Counted from the first letter of the stretch, positions 8,674 to 16,649 are shown. The stretch: 35,996 nucleotides of DNA from Candidatus Omnitrophota bacterium (GCA_028716165.1 JAQUQI010000004.1:82715-118710), one strand, 5' to 3'. Numbers and translations: made by a program. Notes: a model not told the origin generated them from the letters alone.

Positions 8674-9777
8674 ATGATTAACATCATGCTGGTTGCCGGG
8701 GCCCGGCCTAATTTTATGAAGATCATGCCTCTTATCAGGGCGTTTAGAAAATACCGAAGCAGTATTAAATACAGTTTGGTGCATACTGGCCAGCATTATG
8801 ACAAATTGATGTCCGATGTATTTTTTTCGGATTTTGACTTGCCTAAGCCTGGCATAAATTTGGGTATAGGATCAGGGCCTCATGGCAGACAGACTGCCAG
8901 GGTTATGGAGGCGATAGAGAAGATATTGCTTCGCAGTAGTTTTAACCTCGTGGTGGTAGTCGGTGATGTGAATTCCACGCTTGCCGCCGCTCTCGCCGCT
9001 TCAAAGCTTCATATAAAAATAGCTCATGTGGAGGCAGGGCTTCGTTCGTTTGATAAAAATATGCCGGAGGAGATAAACAGGCTTCTTACGGACCACATAT
9101 CGGATTATCTTTTTACTACCGAAAGCTATGCCAATACAAATCTTTTAAGAGAAGGCATAGATTCCTCAAAGATATTTCTCGTAGGAGATACCATGGTAGA
9201 CGCTTTTTATATATGCAAAACAGCAATTGGTAAATCCCGCATACTGAAGGATTTGGGATTGAAAAATAATGATTATGCCGTTGCCACGGTTCACAGGCCG
9301 TCTAATGTTGACTGTCAGGATAACCTGAAAAAAATTGTTGATATACTTAATTCGGCCGCAAAGGCCGTAAAGATTATTTTTCCCATGCATCCAAGGACAA
9401 AAAAAATGATGGCAGAGTTTGGGTTTAAACTTAATGGTGTGATTTCCTGCCAGCCTTTAGGATACGTGGATTTTCATAAATTACTTCAAAGGGCCAGGCT
9501 TATTATGACAGATTCTGGCGGCATACAGCAAGAGGCGACCGTAATGGACATACCCTGTCTGACTTTAAGGAATACAACCGAAAGGCCTGTTACCGTCAAA
9601 AAGGGTACTAACTTAATAGTCGGTTTGAATAAGGCCAGGGCCTTGAAGGCAGTAAATGACATACTCGCCGGCAGATGGAAAAAAGCGGAGCCGATACCGG
9701 AATGGGACGGTAAGGCCGCCGAGAAAATTACCAAAATTATATTAAGACAACAGGAGAATATATGTTTAAAAGGTTGA
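8674..9777 (+). CDS. wecB: UDP-N-acetylglucosamine 2-epimerase (non-hydrolysing)
   Basis: Interconverts UDP-GlcNAc and UDP-ManNAc in the cytoplasm. The 367-residue protein begins with the family's GARPNFMK motif. It continues with HTGQHYDKLMSDVFF, the HVEAGLRSF segment with the conserved His and Glu, PEEINRLLTDHISD, and TVHRPSNVD. The TDSGGIQQEA nucleotide-binding motif is near the C-terminus. It is tightly packed after rmlB and overlaps the next gene by 16 bp. Since the next gene is a UDP-ManNAc-type dehydrogenase, the pair should make UDP-ManNAcA. Confidence 0.94.
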   Translation: MINIMLVAGARPNFMKIMPLIRAFRKYRSSIKYSLVHTGQHYDKLMSDVFFSDFDLPKPGINLGIGSGPHGRQTARVMEAIEKILLRSSFNLVVVVGDVNSTLAAALAASKLHIKIAHVEAGLRSFDKNMPEEINRLLTDHISDYLFTTESYANTNLLREGIDSSKIFLVGDTMVDAFYICKTAIGKSRILKDLGLKNNDYAVATVHRPSNVDCQDNLKKIVDILNSAAKAVKIIFPMHPRTKKMMAEFGFKLNGVISCQPLGYVDFHKLLQRARLIMTDSGGIQQEATVMDIPCLTLRNTTERPVTVKKGTNLIVGLNKARALKAVNDILAGRWKKAEPIPEWDGKAAEKITKIILRQQENICLKG

Positions 9778-11063
9778 CCAATCTTATCAAGACAAAGCGC
9801 GCTAAATTATGCGTTTTAGGGCTTGGTTATGTAGGGCTTCCCATTGCGATAGAGTTTGCCAGAAAAGGTTTTTTTGTTTACGGTTATGATACCAAGGCTT
9901 CCAGGATAGGCGCATTGAAATCAGGGCATTCTTATATAGATGATATATGCGGTAAGGATATAATGTCCGTGTCGGATAAATTCCAGCCTTCTGATAATGC
10001 TGATGTCTTGTCCGAATCGGATATTATCATAATATGCGTTCCAACCCCTTTGCGAGTCAATAAGACGCCCGATATGTCTTTTATATTAAAAGCAACACGG
10101 GCTATATCCGATAAGCTAAGGCCCGGCCAGCTTATCATATTGGAAAGCACTACATATCCCGGAACCACCCGTGATATAATGCTGCCTATCCTTGGGAAAA
10201 AAGGCCTGCTGCCGGAAAAGGATTTTTTTCTGGCTTTCTCGCCCGAGCGGATAGACCCCGGAAACAAAAAATATTCGTTTTCAGGTATACCTAAAGTAAC
10301 AGGCGGTATCAGCAAATTTTCAGGCATACTTGCGGCCAGTCTTTATGAGAAGGCCGTAGGCAGGGTGATACGCGTTTCTTCCGCCGAAACCGCTGAAATG
10401 GTTAAACTGCTTGAAAACACATTCAGGAACGTTAATATAGGTCTTGTCAATGAATTCGCAATGTTATGCCACAGGCTGAACATTGACGTATGGGAGGTCA
10501 TTGAGGCGGCAAGCACCAAACCGTTTGGTTTTATGCCTTTTTATCCTGGGCCCGGAATCGGAGGGCATTGCCTGCCCTGCGATCCTTTATATCTTTCCTG
10601 GAAAGCCAAAAAGATTGGTTTTAAGACAAGCATGATAAACCTTGCTTCAAAGACCAATATTTTTATGCCGCATTACGTTTCAGAGAGGGTAAGCAGAATT
10701 CTGGCGGATAAAAAGATAAAACTTGCCGCGGCACGGATACTCATATTAGGAGTGACCTATAAAAAAGATATAAAGGATTTAAGGGAATCGCCGGCATTAG
10801 ATATTATAAAAATACTGCAAAATGGAAACGCCCGCGTTTCTTACTATGACCCGTATATACCGTATCTGGATACCCATAATGCCCGGCTTGAATCGGTAAA
10901 GCTTTCTCCCGCCGTTTTTAAAAAGCATGACCTGGCCGTATTGGTCACCGATCATCAGAGGTTTAACTATGGGTTTATAGCCAAAAATACGAGGCTTATA
11001 TTTGACGCTCGGAACGCTTTCGCGAAAGTTGGTATATATTCAGACCGCATAATAAAACTTTAA
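9762..11063 (+). CDS. wecC: UDP-N-acetyl-D-mannosamine dehydrogenase type (WecC/TviB family)
   Basis: Nucleotide-sugar dehydrogenase of 433 residues that oxidises the C6 hydroxyl of a UDP-HexNAc to a uronic acid. The Rossmann motif LGLGYVGLP is near residue 19, FSPERIDPGN at 159-168, and the catalytic C270 lies in GIGGHCLPCDPLY, the form typical of the WecC/TviB branch rather than Ugd. GVTYKKDIKDLRESPA marks the C-terminal domain. It overlaps wecB by 16 bp, implying translational coupling. UDP-ManNAc from WecB is the likely substrate. A TviB-type role on UDP-GlcNAc, feeding the next gene, is the main alternative. Confidence 0.87.
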   Translation: MFKRLTNLIKTKRAKLCVLGLGYVGLPIAIEFARKGFFVYGYDTKASRIGALKSGHSYIDDICGKDIMSVSDKFQPSDNADVLSESDIIIICVPTPLRVNKTPDMSFILKATRAISDKLRPGQLIILESTTYPGTTRDIMLPILGKKGLLPEKDFFLAFSPERIDPGNKKYSFSGIPKVTGGISKFSGILAASLYEKAVGRVIRVSSAETAEMVKLLENTFRNVNIGLVNEFAMLCHRLNIDVWEVIEAASTKPFGFMPFYPGPGIGGHCLPCDPLYLSWKAKKIGFKTSMINLASKTNIFMPHYVSERVSRILADKKIKLAAARILILGVTYKKDIKDLRESPALDIIKILQNGNARVSYYDPYIPYLDTHNARLESVKLSPAVFKKHDLAVLVTDHQRFNYGFIAKNTRLIFDARNAFAKVGIYSDRIIKL

Positions 11064-11089
11064 TTCTTATTGTGTAAGGAGGGTATTGA

Positions 11090-12052
11090 ATGAGTTTAAA
11101 TTTGGTAACCGGGGGGGCCGGATTTATCGGTTCAAATATTGTTGAGGCATTATTATCCAAAGGCGAAACTGTCCGTGTCCTGGACAGCTTTATTACCGGC
11201 TCAAGGCATAATCTGGATTTTACAGATAAACATAAAAACAGAGGCTGTTTTGAGCTTATAAAAGGCGACATCAGGAGCAAGGCGGCCCTGCGCAAGGCGC
11301 TTAAGGGCGTTGATTATGTGTTCCATCAGGCGGCGCTTCGTTCTGTTCCGAAATCTGTTGATGACCCCTTCCTGACCAATGATATTAATGTCAATGGCAC
11401 ATTAATGCTTTTGTTCGCGGCAAAACAGGCCGGGGTAAAAAGGTTTGTTTATGCGTCAAGCTCCGCGTGCTATGGGGATACACAGCAATTTCCGCAAAGG
11501 GAAGATTTTAATCCGCGGCCCATATCCCCATACGGCGTATCAAAACTTGCGGCGGAGAATTATTGCCATACATTTTCAAAGACATATGGGCTGGAAACCG
11601 TGTCATTGCGTTATTTCAATGTGTTTGGGCCCCGCCAGAATCCGGAGAGCAGGTATTCGGCGGCAATACCGGCGCTTTTGTCAAGGATGCTTAATGATAA
11701 GCCCCCTGTAGTTGAGTGGGACGGCGAGCAATCGCGCGATTTTGTCTATGTAGGAGATGTCGTAAACGCTAATATTATCTGCGCGCATGCGAAAGCCGTC
11801 TCCGGCTCTGTTTTTAATGTCGGCCTCGGAAACAGTGTGTCAATATTATGTATAGTAGACGCTATTAATAAACTGCTTGGGACATGCCTAAAGCCGGAAT
11901 TTGCCCCTAAACGATCAGGAGACGTGCGCAGGACATACGCTGATATTACAGGCATACAAAAAGTGGTCAGTACCAGAACGGATTTTTATGAAGGATTGCG
12001 TCTTACCGTGGAATGGTTTAAAAACAATCCCAGGCGCCTGGTTTCTGTTTAG
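11090..12052 (+). CDS. NAD-dependent epimerase, UDP-GlcNAc(A) 4-epimerase-like (WbpP/TviC group)
   Basis: Extended SDR of 320 residues. It has the [10 protein letters not shown] cofactor motif, HQAALRSVPKSVDDP, the serine-rich YASSSACYGD and catalytic YGVSK. The segment FNVFGPRQNPESRYSAAIP followed by DGEQSRDFVYV closely resembles the WbpP/TviC UDP-HexNAc 4-epimerases, which interconvert gluco and galacto configurations. It follows the WecC/TviB-type dehydrogenase, so a uronic acid product such as UDP-GalNAcA is a reasonable idea. A strong ribosome site AAGGAGGG lies seven bases before the ATG. Confidence 0.82.
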   Translation: MSLNLVTGGAGFIGSNIVEALLSKGETVRVLDSFITGSRHNLDFTDKHKNRGCFELIKGDIRSKAALRKALKGVDYVFHQAALRSVPKSVDDPFLTNDINVNGTLMLLFAAKQAGVKRFVYASSSACYGDTQQFPQREDFNPRPISPYGVSKLAAENYCHTFSKTYGLETVSLRYFNVFGPRQNPESRYSAAIPALLSRMLNDKPPVVEWDGEQSRDFVYVGDVVNANIICAHAKAVSGSVFNVGLGNSVSILCIVDAINKLLGTCLKPEFAPKRSGDVRRTYADITGIQKVVSTRTDFYEGLRLTVEWFKNNPRRLVSV

Positions 12053-12091
12053 GCAGACAGGGAATCTGTTAAAGATTGATTCCGTTGATTG

Positions 12092-12121
12092 TGGACGCGC
12101 GAAATCATGTTCGTCTATAAT
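12092..12121 (+). promoter_or_regulatory. Possible sigma-70 promoter before the UDP-xylose synthase gene
   Basis: A perfect TATAAT at 12116-12121 follows a partial -35, TGGACG, at 12092-12097 with an 18-bp spacer. It sits 25 bp before the ATG at 12147. The gap after the previous gene is 94 bp, so separate expression of the last cluster gene is plausible. Confidence 0.35.
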
Positions 12122-12146
12122 GTGGTTTTAAAAAGAAGGAGATAGG

Positions 12147-13079
12147 ATGCGGATATTGTTAACCGGCGGCGCAGGGTTTATTGGCTCCCATCTATGCGCT
12201 ATGCTTTTAGAAAAAGGCCATGATGTAATATGCATGGATAATTTGATTACAGGGTGTATGGATAATATCAGCCATCTATCCAAAGATGCGCGTTTTAAAT
12301 TTATTAACAATGATGTTTCAAATTATATAGATGTTGACGGGCCGATTGACTGTGTAATGCATTTCGCCTCTCCCGCAAGCCCTGTTGATTATCTTAAGCA
12401 CCCAATAGAAACATTGAAGGCAGGTTCGCTTGGCACGCATAATGCCCTGGGAGTTGCCATTAAATATAAGTCAAGGTTTTTGCTTGCCTCAACCAGCGAG
12501 GTTTATGGAGATCCGTTGGTAAATCCCCAGCCGGAGGAATATTGGGGCAATGTTAACTGCGCAGGCCCGCGGGGTTGCTATGATGAAGCCAAACGTTTTG
12601 CCGAAGCCATGACATTGGCTTATCACAGGAGCCGGGGCCTGGATACCAAGATAGTGCGCATTTTTAATACATATGGCCCCCGTATGAGAGATTACGACGG
12701 AAGAGCTATACCTAATTTTATCTGCCAGTCTCTTCAGGGTAAGCCCGTAACAGTTTATGGAGACGGTTTGCAGACAAGAAGTTTTTGCTATGTAAGCGAC
12801 CTTATTGACGGGATATACCGGCTTTTGTGTTCAGCCATTAATGAGCCTGTAAATATCGGCAACCCCAATGAAATGACATTGCTTGATCTCGCCCGGGAAA
12901 TAATCAAGCTTACCGGCTCTTCAAGCAGGATAGAATATAGGCCCCTGCCCGTCAATGACCCGAAAGTTAGAAGGCCCGATATAGGCAAGGCGCAAGCAAT
13001 GCTTGGCTGGAAGCCTGTTATGGAGTTGCGCGAAGGATTGCGGCATACCATAAATTTTTTTAAAGGCGGAAATGTCTGA
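12147..13079 (+). CDS. uxs: UDP-glucuronate decarboxylase (UDP-xylose synthase)
   Basis: Converts UDP-glucuronate to UDP-xylose with an enzyme-bound NAD+. The 310-residue protein has [11 protein letters not shown] at the start, [13 protein letters not shown] (the family-typical SPAS segment), STSEVYGDP, and the characteristic [10 protein letters not shown] containing the catalytic tyrosine and lysine. FNTYGPRM and [11 protein letters not shown] follow. These features together are specific to UXS within the SDRs. A strong AGAAGGAGA ribosome site precedes the ATG. It closes the sugar cluster and uses the product of ugd at 3755-5065. Confidence 0.92.
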   Translation: MRILLTGGAGFIGSHLCAMLLEKGHDVICMDNLITGCMDNISHLSKDARFKFINNDVSNYIDVDGPIDCVMHFASPASPVDYLKHPIETLKAGSLGTHNALGVAIKYKSRFLLASTSEVYGDPLVNPQPEEYWGNVNCAGPRGCYDEAKRFAEAMTLAYHRSRGLDTKIVRIFNTYGPRMRDYDGRAIPNFICQSLQGKPVTVYGDGLQTRSFCYVSDLIDGIYRLLCSAINEPVNIGNPNEMTLLDLAREIIKLTGSSSRIEYRPLPVNDPKVRRPDIGKAQAMLGWKPVMELREGLRHTINFFKGGNV

Positions 13080-13166
13080 AACATTATTAATAAACGCCTC
13101 CCGTCTTTATGCCAGCTTAGAGTATCCGTTCTTGAAATCTGCCCCCTATTTCGCGCGGGGAATATA

Positions 13167-13195
13167 TTGATATTTATGCTATTTTATGTTATACT
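13167..13195 (+). promoter_or_regulatory. Sigma-70 type promoter for smpB-ssrA
   Basis: TTGATA at 13167-13172 and TATACT at 13190-13195 are separated by exactly 17 bp. This places the transcript start near 13202 and the smpB ATG at 13220. It is the only good promoter in the 140-bp gap after the sugar cluster, which otherwise holds nothing I recognise. Confidence 0.6.
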
Positions 13196-13219
13196 TAATA
13201 ATTTACAACAGAACGAGGC

Positions 13220-13672
13220 ATGAAAAGAAGCCCAAGCAAGGACATAGCCTGCAACAAGAAAGCCTTTTTTGAATACACGCTTTTAGAAAAGCTTGAGTGT
13301 GGTATTGAGCTTAAAGGGCCGGAGGTAAAATCTTGCCGCAAGGCAGATATCTCCTTAAGCGGAAGTTTTGTTAAGATTGAGAACGCGCAGGCCTATCTAT
13401 ATGGAATGCATATAAGCCCTTATATGCAAAGCGGGCCTTACGCGCCCGATCCAAAAAGAACAAGAAGACTGCTTTTACATAAGAGCCAGTTAAGCCGGTT
13501 ATATGGTTTCGCATCGCAGAGAGGCTATACTCTGGTGCCGGTAAGAGTGTATCTGAAAAAAGGGTTTGTTAAAATTGAGATAGCGGTCGCCAAAGGTAAA
13601 AAGCTCTTTGATAAGAGAGAAAAGTTACGCCAAAAAACAATTGAAAGGGAGATCAGGCGCTCAATTAAATAG
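13220..13672 (+). CDS. smpB: SsrA-binding protein SmpB
   Basis: SmpB binds the tRNA-like domain of tmRNA and takes part in rescue of stalled ribosomes. The 150-residue protein has the family landmarks CNKKAFFEY at the start, LEAGIELKGPEVKS-like (here LECGIELKGPEVKSCR), SFVKIENAQAYLYGMHISPY, and the RLLLHKSQLSRL segment. It ends in the basic DKREKLRQKTIEREIRR tail that enters the mRNA channel. GAACGAGG precedes the ATG. The ssrA gene begins only 9 bp after its stop codon, so partner protein and RNA are expressed from one locus. Confidence 0.97.
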   Translation: MKRSPSKDIACNKKAFFEYTLLEKLECGIELKGPEVKSCRKADISLSGSFVKIENAQAYLYGMHISPYMQSGPYAPDPKRTRRLLLHKSQLSRLYGFASQRGYTLVPVRVYLKKGFVKIEIAVAKGKKLFDKREKLRQKTIEREIRRSIK

Positions 13673-13681
13673 ATTGTTTAA

Positions 13682-14120
13682 GGGGGCGATTATGGATTCG
13701 ACTTATTGTATGGCGTAAGAAGGAGCATGCCGAGGTTGGTCAGCTGGCCTCGTCTCGGAAGAGACTCTTGGTGCAAACTAAGGGTAAAAAGCCGACCAAA
13801 AGATAAGTGCAGATAATCTACGCACAAAAGTCACAGAGGTAATTCCTATGAATGTAGGTATGCCCTCTGTGCTACCGTTAGCCGCCTAAAAGGCGGTTAC
13901 CGTCAGCCTTCCCGGCCTGTGGGGAAGAATCTGACGCCATTAACAGGCTGGTTTTGCAACTTTAGCTTTTAAGGAGCAAAACGAGATTCATTAAAAGCGG
14001 CGCCTTGCCATATCCTTCCTGCAGGAGATAGTAAGGCTAAGATCAAATTACAGGATAAGCATGTAGTTGCCTCTTGCGGCAAACTTAAGGACGAGGGTTC
14101 GATTCCCTCCGCCTCCACCA
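13682..14120 (+). ncRNA. ssrA: tmRNA (transfer-messenger RNA)
   Basis: The 5' end GGGGGCGATTATGGATTCGAC and the 3' end GGTTCGATTCCC...CGCCTCC-ACCA form the standard tmRNA acceptor and T arm. GGGGGCG pairs with CGCCTCC (one G-U), and CCA is encoded. At 439 nt it is somewhat long. A tag frame can be read from GCA at 13809 to TAA at 13887-13889. It gives 26 residues starting ADNLRTK and ending SVLPLAA, with the expected terminal LAA degron. The stop lies in a CCGCC/GGCGG hairpin. Within the tag, CACAGAGG (13832-13839) pairs with CCTCTGTG (13864-13871). The 3' end is the integration target of the island that follows, and the gene is left intact by it. Confidence 0.95.
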
Positions 14121-15779
14121 TTGCGACCAATTCGAACCTTTTTCCCTGTTATCCAGCAGGGCAAGGGTTTGAATTTTAGTATGAGCTACATAATACGGCT
14201 TAAATACGCCGCCCATCATAATTCTGTAAAAATCATCCTTTTCTTCAGAAATTGGCTCAAGCTCTATAGTGCCCAATATATCTTTAAGCGCTAAGCTTGA
14301 GGCACAGGTATTTTTGCTTAATGTCTGATGCAGGTTCTCTAATCTATGGCTTATCCATTCTTTTGGAGGGGCCTTAAATCTTTTCTCTTTCTGAAACTCT
14401 AAGGCCCCTATCTCATCCCTTAAATCCTCATATTTTGTTTCAGCCTCTTTTAAAGCCTCTGATACCGCCTTTGATAAATTACCCATTTTAATATAATTAA
14501 GGTAGTTTTGTACTTCCAAAGATATTTTATCATGCAGGGCTTTCTTTTTCTTGATGAGTTCAGGCACCTCATCCATGCCTGAGGCGACTAATTTTTCGAC
14601 ATTCTTATATACATACTCTAAATTTTCAATAGTAAGTATCTTTTCTTTTAAATCCGCTACTATAGTTTGTTCTATGCGCTTGCGAGGCACTAAGAGCATA
14701 TTATTGCAAGTCTTTCTCCTTGCATTATAGCAGCCGTAATAGCCGCCGCCTTTGCCGCTTGCTAGAATTATAGCCCCTCCGCAAGACTGGCATTTCATAA
14801 ACCCTGAAAGCAGATGAGAGGGAGAGGAGTGAATATAGCTTTTTTGCTTTGTATCTTTAGATTTTTTTCTGACAGGCCATGTTCCTTTAAGTTCCTGCCA
14901 TCTTTTTTGGGCTTTTTCCCATTGCTCTTTATCGATTATAATAAGTTCTTCTTTAAAAGAGGAGAACCAGTCTTTTTCCGGCCTTAAGATCTTTTTTATC
15001 CTTCCGGTCATGGGGTCCTTGGCATTTTTATATTTTTTCCATACCCACAGCCCTGTGTATTTTACATTTTTCAATATTCTGCTTACGCTCGATATACTCC
15101 AACCGCCCGAATAGCCTCTTTTAGTAGGGATTTTATCCTCATTAAGCTCTTTTTCAATTTTGTGCAAACTCTTGCCTTCAACAAATTCTCTGTATATTCT
15201 TTTAACAATATCCGCCTCTTCGGGGTTAATCTTATGCGCCATGCCGTCATATTTGGGCTGTCCTTTTTTGTTTATTTTTAATTCCCCCACAGGATGGGTA
15301 GAATAGCCATATACCTTTTCGCCAGCGCTAAAGCCCCGTATTTTCTGGCCCTCTAAGCCCCGCATTGTCTTTTTCTTAAGGTCATCAAGATATAGTTCGT
15401 TCATAAGACCGCGTATATGAATACCAAGTTTTGAGTTATCATCATCAGTAATAATGCCATCAGAAACAGATATAATCTTAACCTGGAGATAATTAAACTT
15501 TAACACCAATGTAAGCATCTGATGGTTGCTCCGTGATAGCCTTGAGAGATCATCTACTACCAAGGCTTCAAATTCTTTATTTTCAGAGTCCTTTTCTAAT
15601 GCCTGTAACCCGGGCCTATTTATAATAGACCCGGAAATGGCCTCATCAATATAGATATGCTTATCATCAATAGTCATATCATTGGCTTTGATGTAGTCTT
15701 TACAGACCCTTATCTGATCATCAATACTTTTTTCGCTCTGGTTTTCAGAAGAATATCTCGCGTATATCGCTACTCTCAT
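14085..15779 (-). CDS. Large serine recombinase (integrase), C-terminally altered by its own integration
   Basis: A 564-residue site-specific recombinase. The resolvase domain (about 1-145) has nucleophile S10 in AIYARYS, and the DDLSRLSRS segment supplies active-site arginines. The recombinase domain (about 155-300) contains NPEEADIVKRIYREFVEGKS. The zinc ribbon has C330, C333, C350 and C358. A probable coiled coil spans about 400-465. Codons up to W555 are element DNA. The last nine residues, RRRESNPRP, are read antisense from ssrA, and the stop is inside ssrA. Rejoining the island ends would replace these nine residues by a helix-turn-helix tail encoded at 21866-22096 (see findings). The start ATG overlaps the stop of a 57-codon ORF (ATGA). 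It presumably catalyses insertion at ssrA. Confidence 0.93.
   Translation of the reverse strand: MRVAIYARYSSENQSEKSIDDQIRVCKDYIKANDMTIDDKHIYIDEAISGSIINRPGLQALEKDSENKEFEALVVDDLSRLSRSNHQMLTLVLKFNYLQVKIISVSDGIITDDDNSKLGIHIRGLMNELYLDDLKKKTMRGLEGQKIRGFSAGEKVYGYSTHPVGELKINKKGQPKYDGMAHKINPEEADIVKRIYREFVEGKSLHKIEKELNEDKIPTKRGYSGGWSISSVSRILKNVKYTGLWVWKKYKNAKDPMTGRIKKILRPEKDWFSSFKEELIIIDKEQWEKAQKRWQELKGTWPVRKKSKDTKQKSYIHSSPSHLLSGFMKCQSCGGAIILASGKGGGYYGCYNARRKTCNNMLLVPRKRIEQTIVADLKEKILTIENLEYVYKNVEKLVASGMDEVPELIKKKKALHDKISLEVQNYLNYIKMGNLSKAVSEALKEAETKYEDLRDEIGALEFQKEKRFKAPPKEWISHRLENLHQTLSKNTCASSLALKDILGTIELEPISEEKDDFYRIMMGGVFKPYYVAHTKIQTLALLDNREKGSNWSQWWRRRESNPRP
14114..14137 (+). other. Left attachment site (ssrA junction)
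   Basis: The shared core TCCACCA (14114-14120) is followed directly by the arm TTGCGACCAATTCGAAC (14121-14137). This arm is the reverse complement of 22068-22084 at 16 of 17 positions. In the integrated state this site is half ssrA (bacterial half) and half element. The recombinase coding frame runs through it on the minus strand. Confidence 0.75.
14131..14177 (+). terminator. Possible element-supplied terminator for ssrA
   Basis: On the ssrA strand, TTCGAACC (14131-14138) can pair with GGTTTGAA (14166-14173, one G-U), enclosing a second stem CCCTG (14144-14148) with CAGGG (14157-14161). TTTT follows at 14174-14177. This lies 10 bases after the mature tmRNA end and overlaps recombinase codons on the other strand. 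It could end ssrA transcription now that the native downstream sequence is 8 kb away. The internal loop and short U tract make this tentative. Confidence 0.3.
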
Positions 15780-15949
15780 TTTGTGCCCCCATTTTTGAAT
15801 GTGTCAGGATTTTCTTTTGCTATTTCAATATACTCATCAACCATAATAGAAGAGATGACATCTAGCAGCTTTTTTAAATCTACATCATCGCGAATGACTG
15901 AAGTTCTAGAATTAATATCACAAGTTGTATGAGTAGTTTTTACTTGCAT
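15776..15949 (-). CDS. Small protein translationally coupled to the recombinase
   Basis: A 57-residue ORF starting at an ATG (15949-15947), with AGGG seven bases upstream. It ends in TGA that overlaps the recombinase ATG as ATGA, a standard coupling arrangement. The protein begins MQVKTTHTT, has an acidic-amphipathic middle (DDVDLKKLLDVISSIMVDEY) and ends NGGTK. I do not recognise a family, and there is no signal peptide or membrane segment. The coupling suggests a job linked to recombination, for example a directionality factor or accessory protein, but that is inference from position only. Divergent operator-like repeats lie just upstream. Confidence 0.6.
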   Translation of the reverse strand: MQVKTTHTTCDINSRTSVIRDDVDLKKLLDVISSIMVDEYIEIAKENPDTFKNGGTK

Positions 15950-15953
15950 TTAG

Positions 15954-15968
15954 CCCTAAAAAGGTATA
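15954..15968 (+). promoter_or_regulatory. Operator-like repeat, copy 1
   Basis: CCCTAAAAGGTATAT lies six bases upstream of the small-protein start on the minus strand. It matches copy 2 (16044-16058) at 14 of 15 positions. Both lie in the 181-bp divergent intergenic region of the island, a likely control point for the XRE protein encoded at 16681. Confidence 0.45.
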
Positions 15969-16039
15969 TATTAGTTACCCGTGGTATACAGAATAGTTTT
16001 TAAGTTGCTTATTATCAATAACCCATCAAATGACTAAAC

Positions 16040-16058
16040 TATACCCAAAAAGGTATAT
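16040..16058 (+). promoter_or_regulatory. Operator-like repeat, copy 2, with perfect dyad
   Basis: The sequence contains TATACC and GGTATA as perfect inverted 6-mers separated by CAAAAA (16040-16057). It also contains the 15-mer CCCAAAAAGGTATAT shared with copy 1. A degenerate third dyad TACC-CGT-GGTA occurs at 15975-15985. Dyads of this size suit a small XRE-type dimer. The rest of the 181-bp gap is A+T-rich and holds no gene. Confidence 0.5.
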
Positions 16059-16130
16059 TATGTCAAGTCTTTTTTGTGCCTGGATAATATGTTCAGCAAT
16101 AAATAAAACAAATTTTTAAGGTGATAGATA

Positions 16131-16649
16131 ATGAACAAAATATTACTTGCCTTAAGTTCTATATTAGCAATATTAGATAATATTTTAAAGAATTCTGTAT
16201 GGGCGGTTTTAACAAATCCCATTATGTTTTTGAATGCTTTGGAAATAGTAATAATTATTTTAGTTGCTACTTTGATTTATAGATGGTTACCTAGAAGCAT
16301 AAATAGAATTGGTTTTCAGTTAAGAGCCAAGAATTTTTATGCGAATTGGTTAAAATTTAAAGAAATACTTTGTAAATATCAACAAGAAAGGAATCCTGTT
16401 TTGCAAACTAAATACGAAAAAATTAGAAAAAAATTATTAAAAGATTTTGGTTTTTTCTTCTCCGTTATGAAAAAGATTCACGAAGAAAAACATGATACTC
16501 ATGATATAGCATTAAACAATTTAGAAAGCTGTTTTTTAATAGAGGATATAAAAGATTGGTCGAAAAAAATACATAGAGAAATTCCAAGAGAGCTGGATTG
16601 TTTTGATCGCTTTATTGCAAGCATAGAAGGCTATTATAATAACTCATAA
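16131..16649 (+). CDS. Unknown membrane-anchored protein with helical cytoplasmic part
   Basis: A 172-residue protein that I cannot assign. The N-terminus is hydrophobic (residues 4-17) and a clear membrane segment follows at about 32-51 (MFLNALEIV to ATLIYRW), with basic residues after it. The remainder is charged and probably all-helical, with several lysine-rich stretches. AAGGTGATAG precedes the ATG. It reads divergently from the recombinase and is followed 31 bp later by the XRE regulator and the DUF262 gene, so the three may form one transcription unit. Low G+C and A/T-ending codons mark it as island cargo. It may be a membrane component of the adjoining defence-like gene, but nothing in the sequence shows that. 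Confidence 0.65.
   Translation: MNKILLALSSILAILDNILKNSVWAVLTNPIMFLNALEIVIIILVATLIYRWLPRSINRIGFQLRAKNFYANWLKFKEILCKYQQERNPVLQTKYEKIRKKLLKDFGFFFSVMKKIHEEKHDTHDIALNNLESCFLIEDIKDWSKKIHREIPRELDCFDRFIASIEGYYNNS

Noticed and set aside
14067-14294. Plus-strand ORF across the ssrA end
   Set aside because: It is a shadow of ssrA and the recombinase gene.
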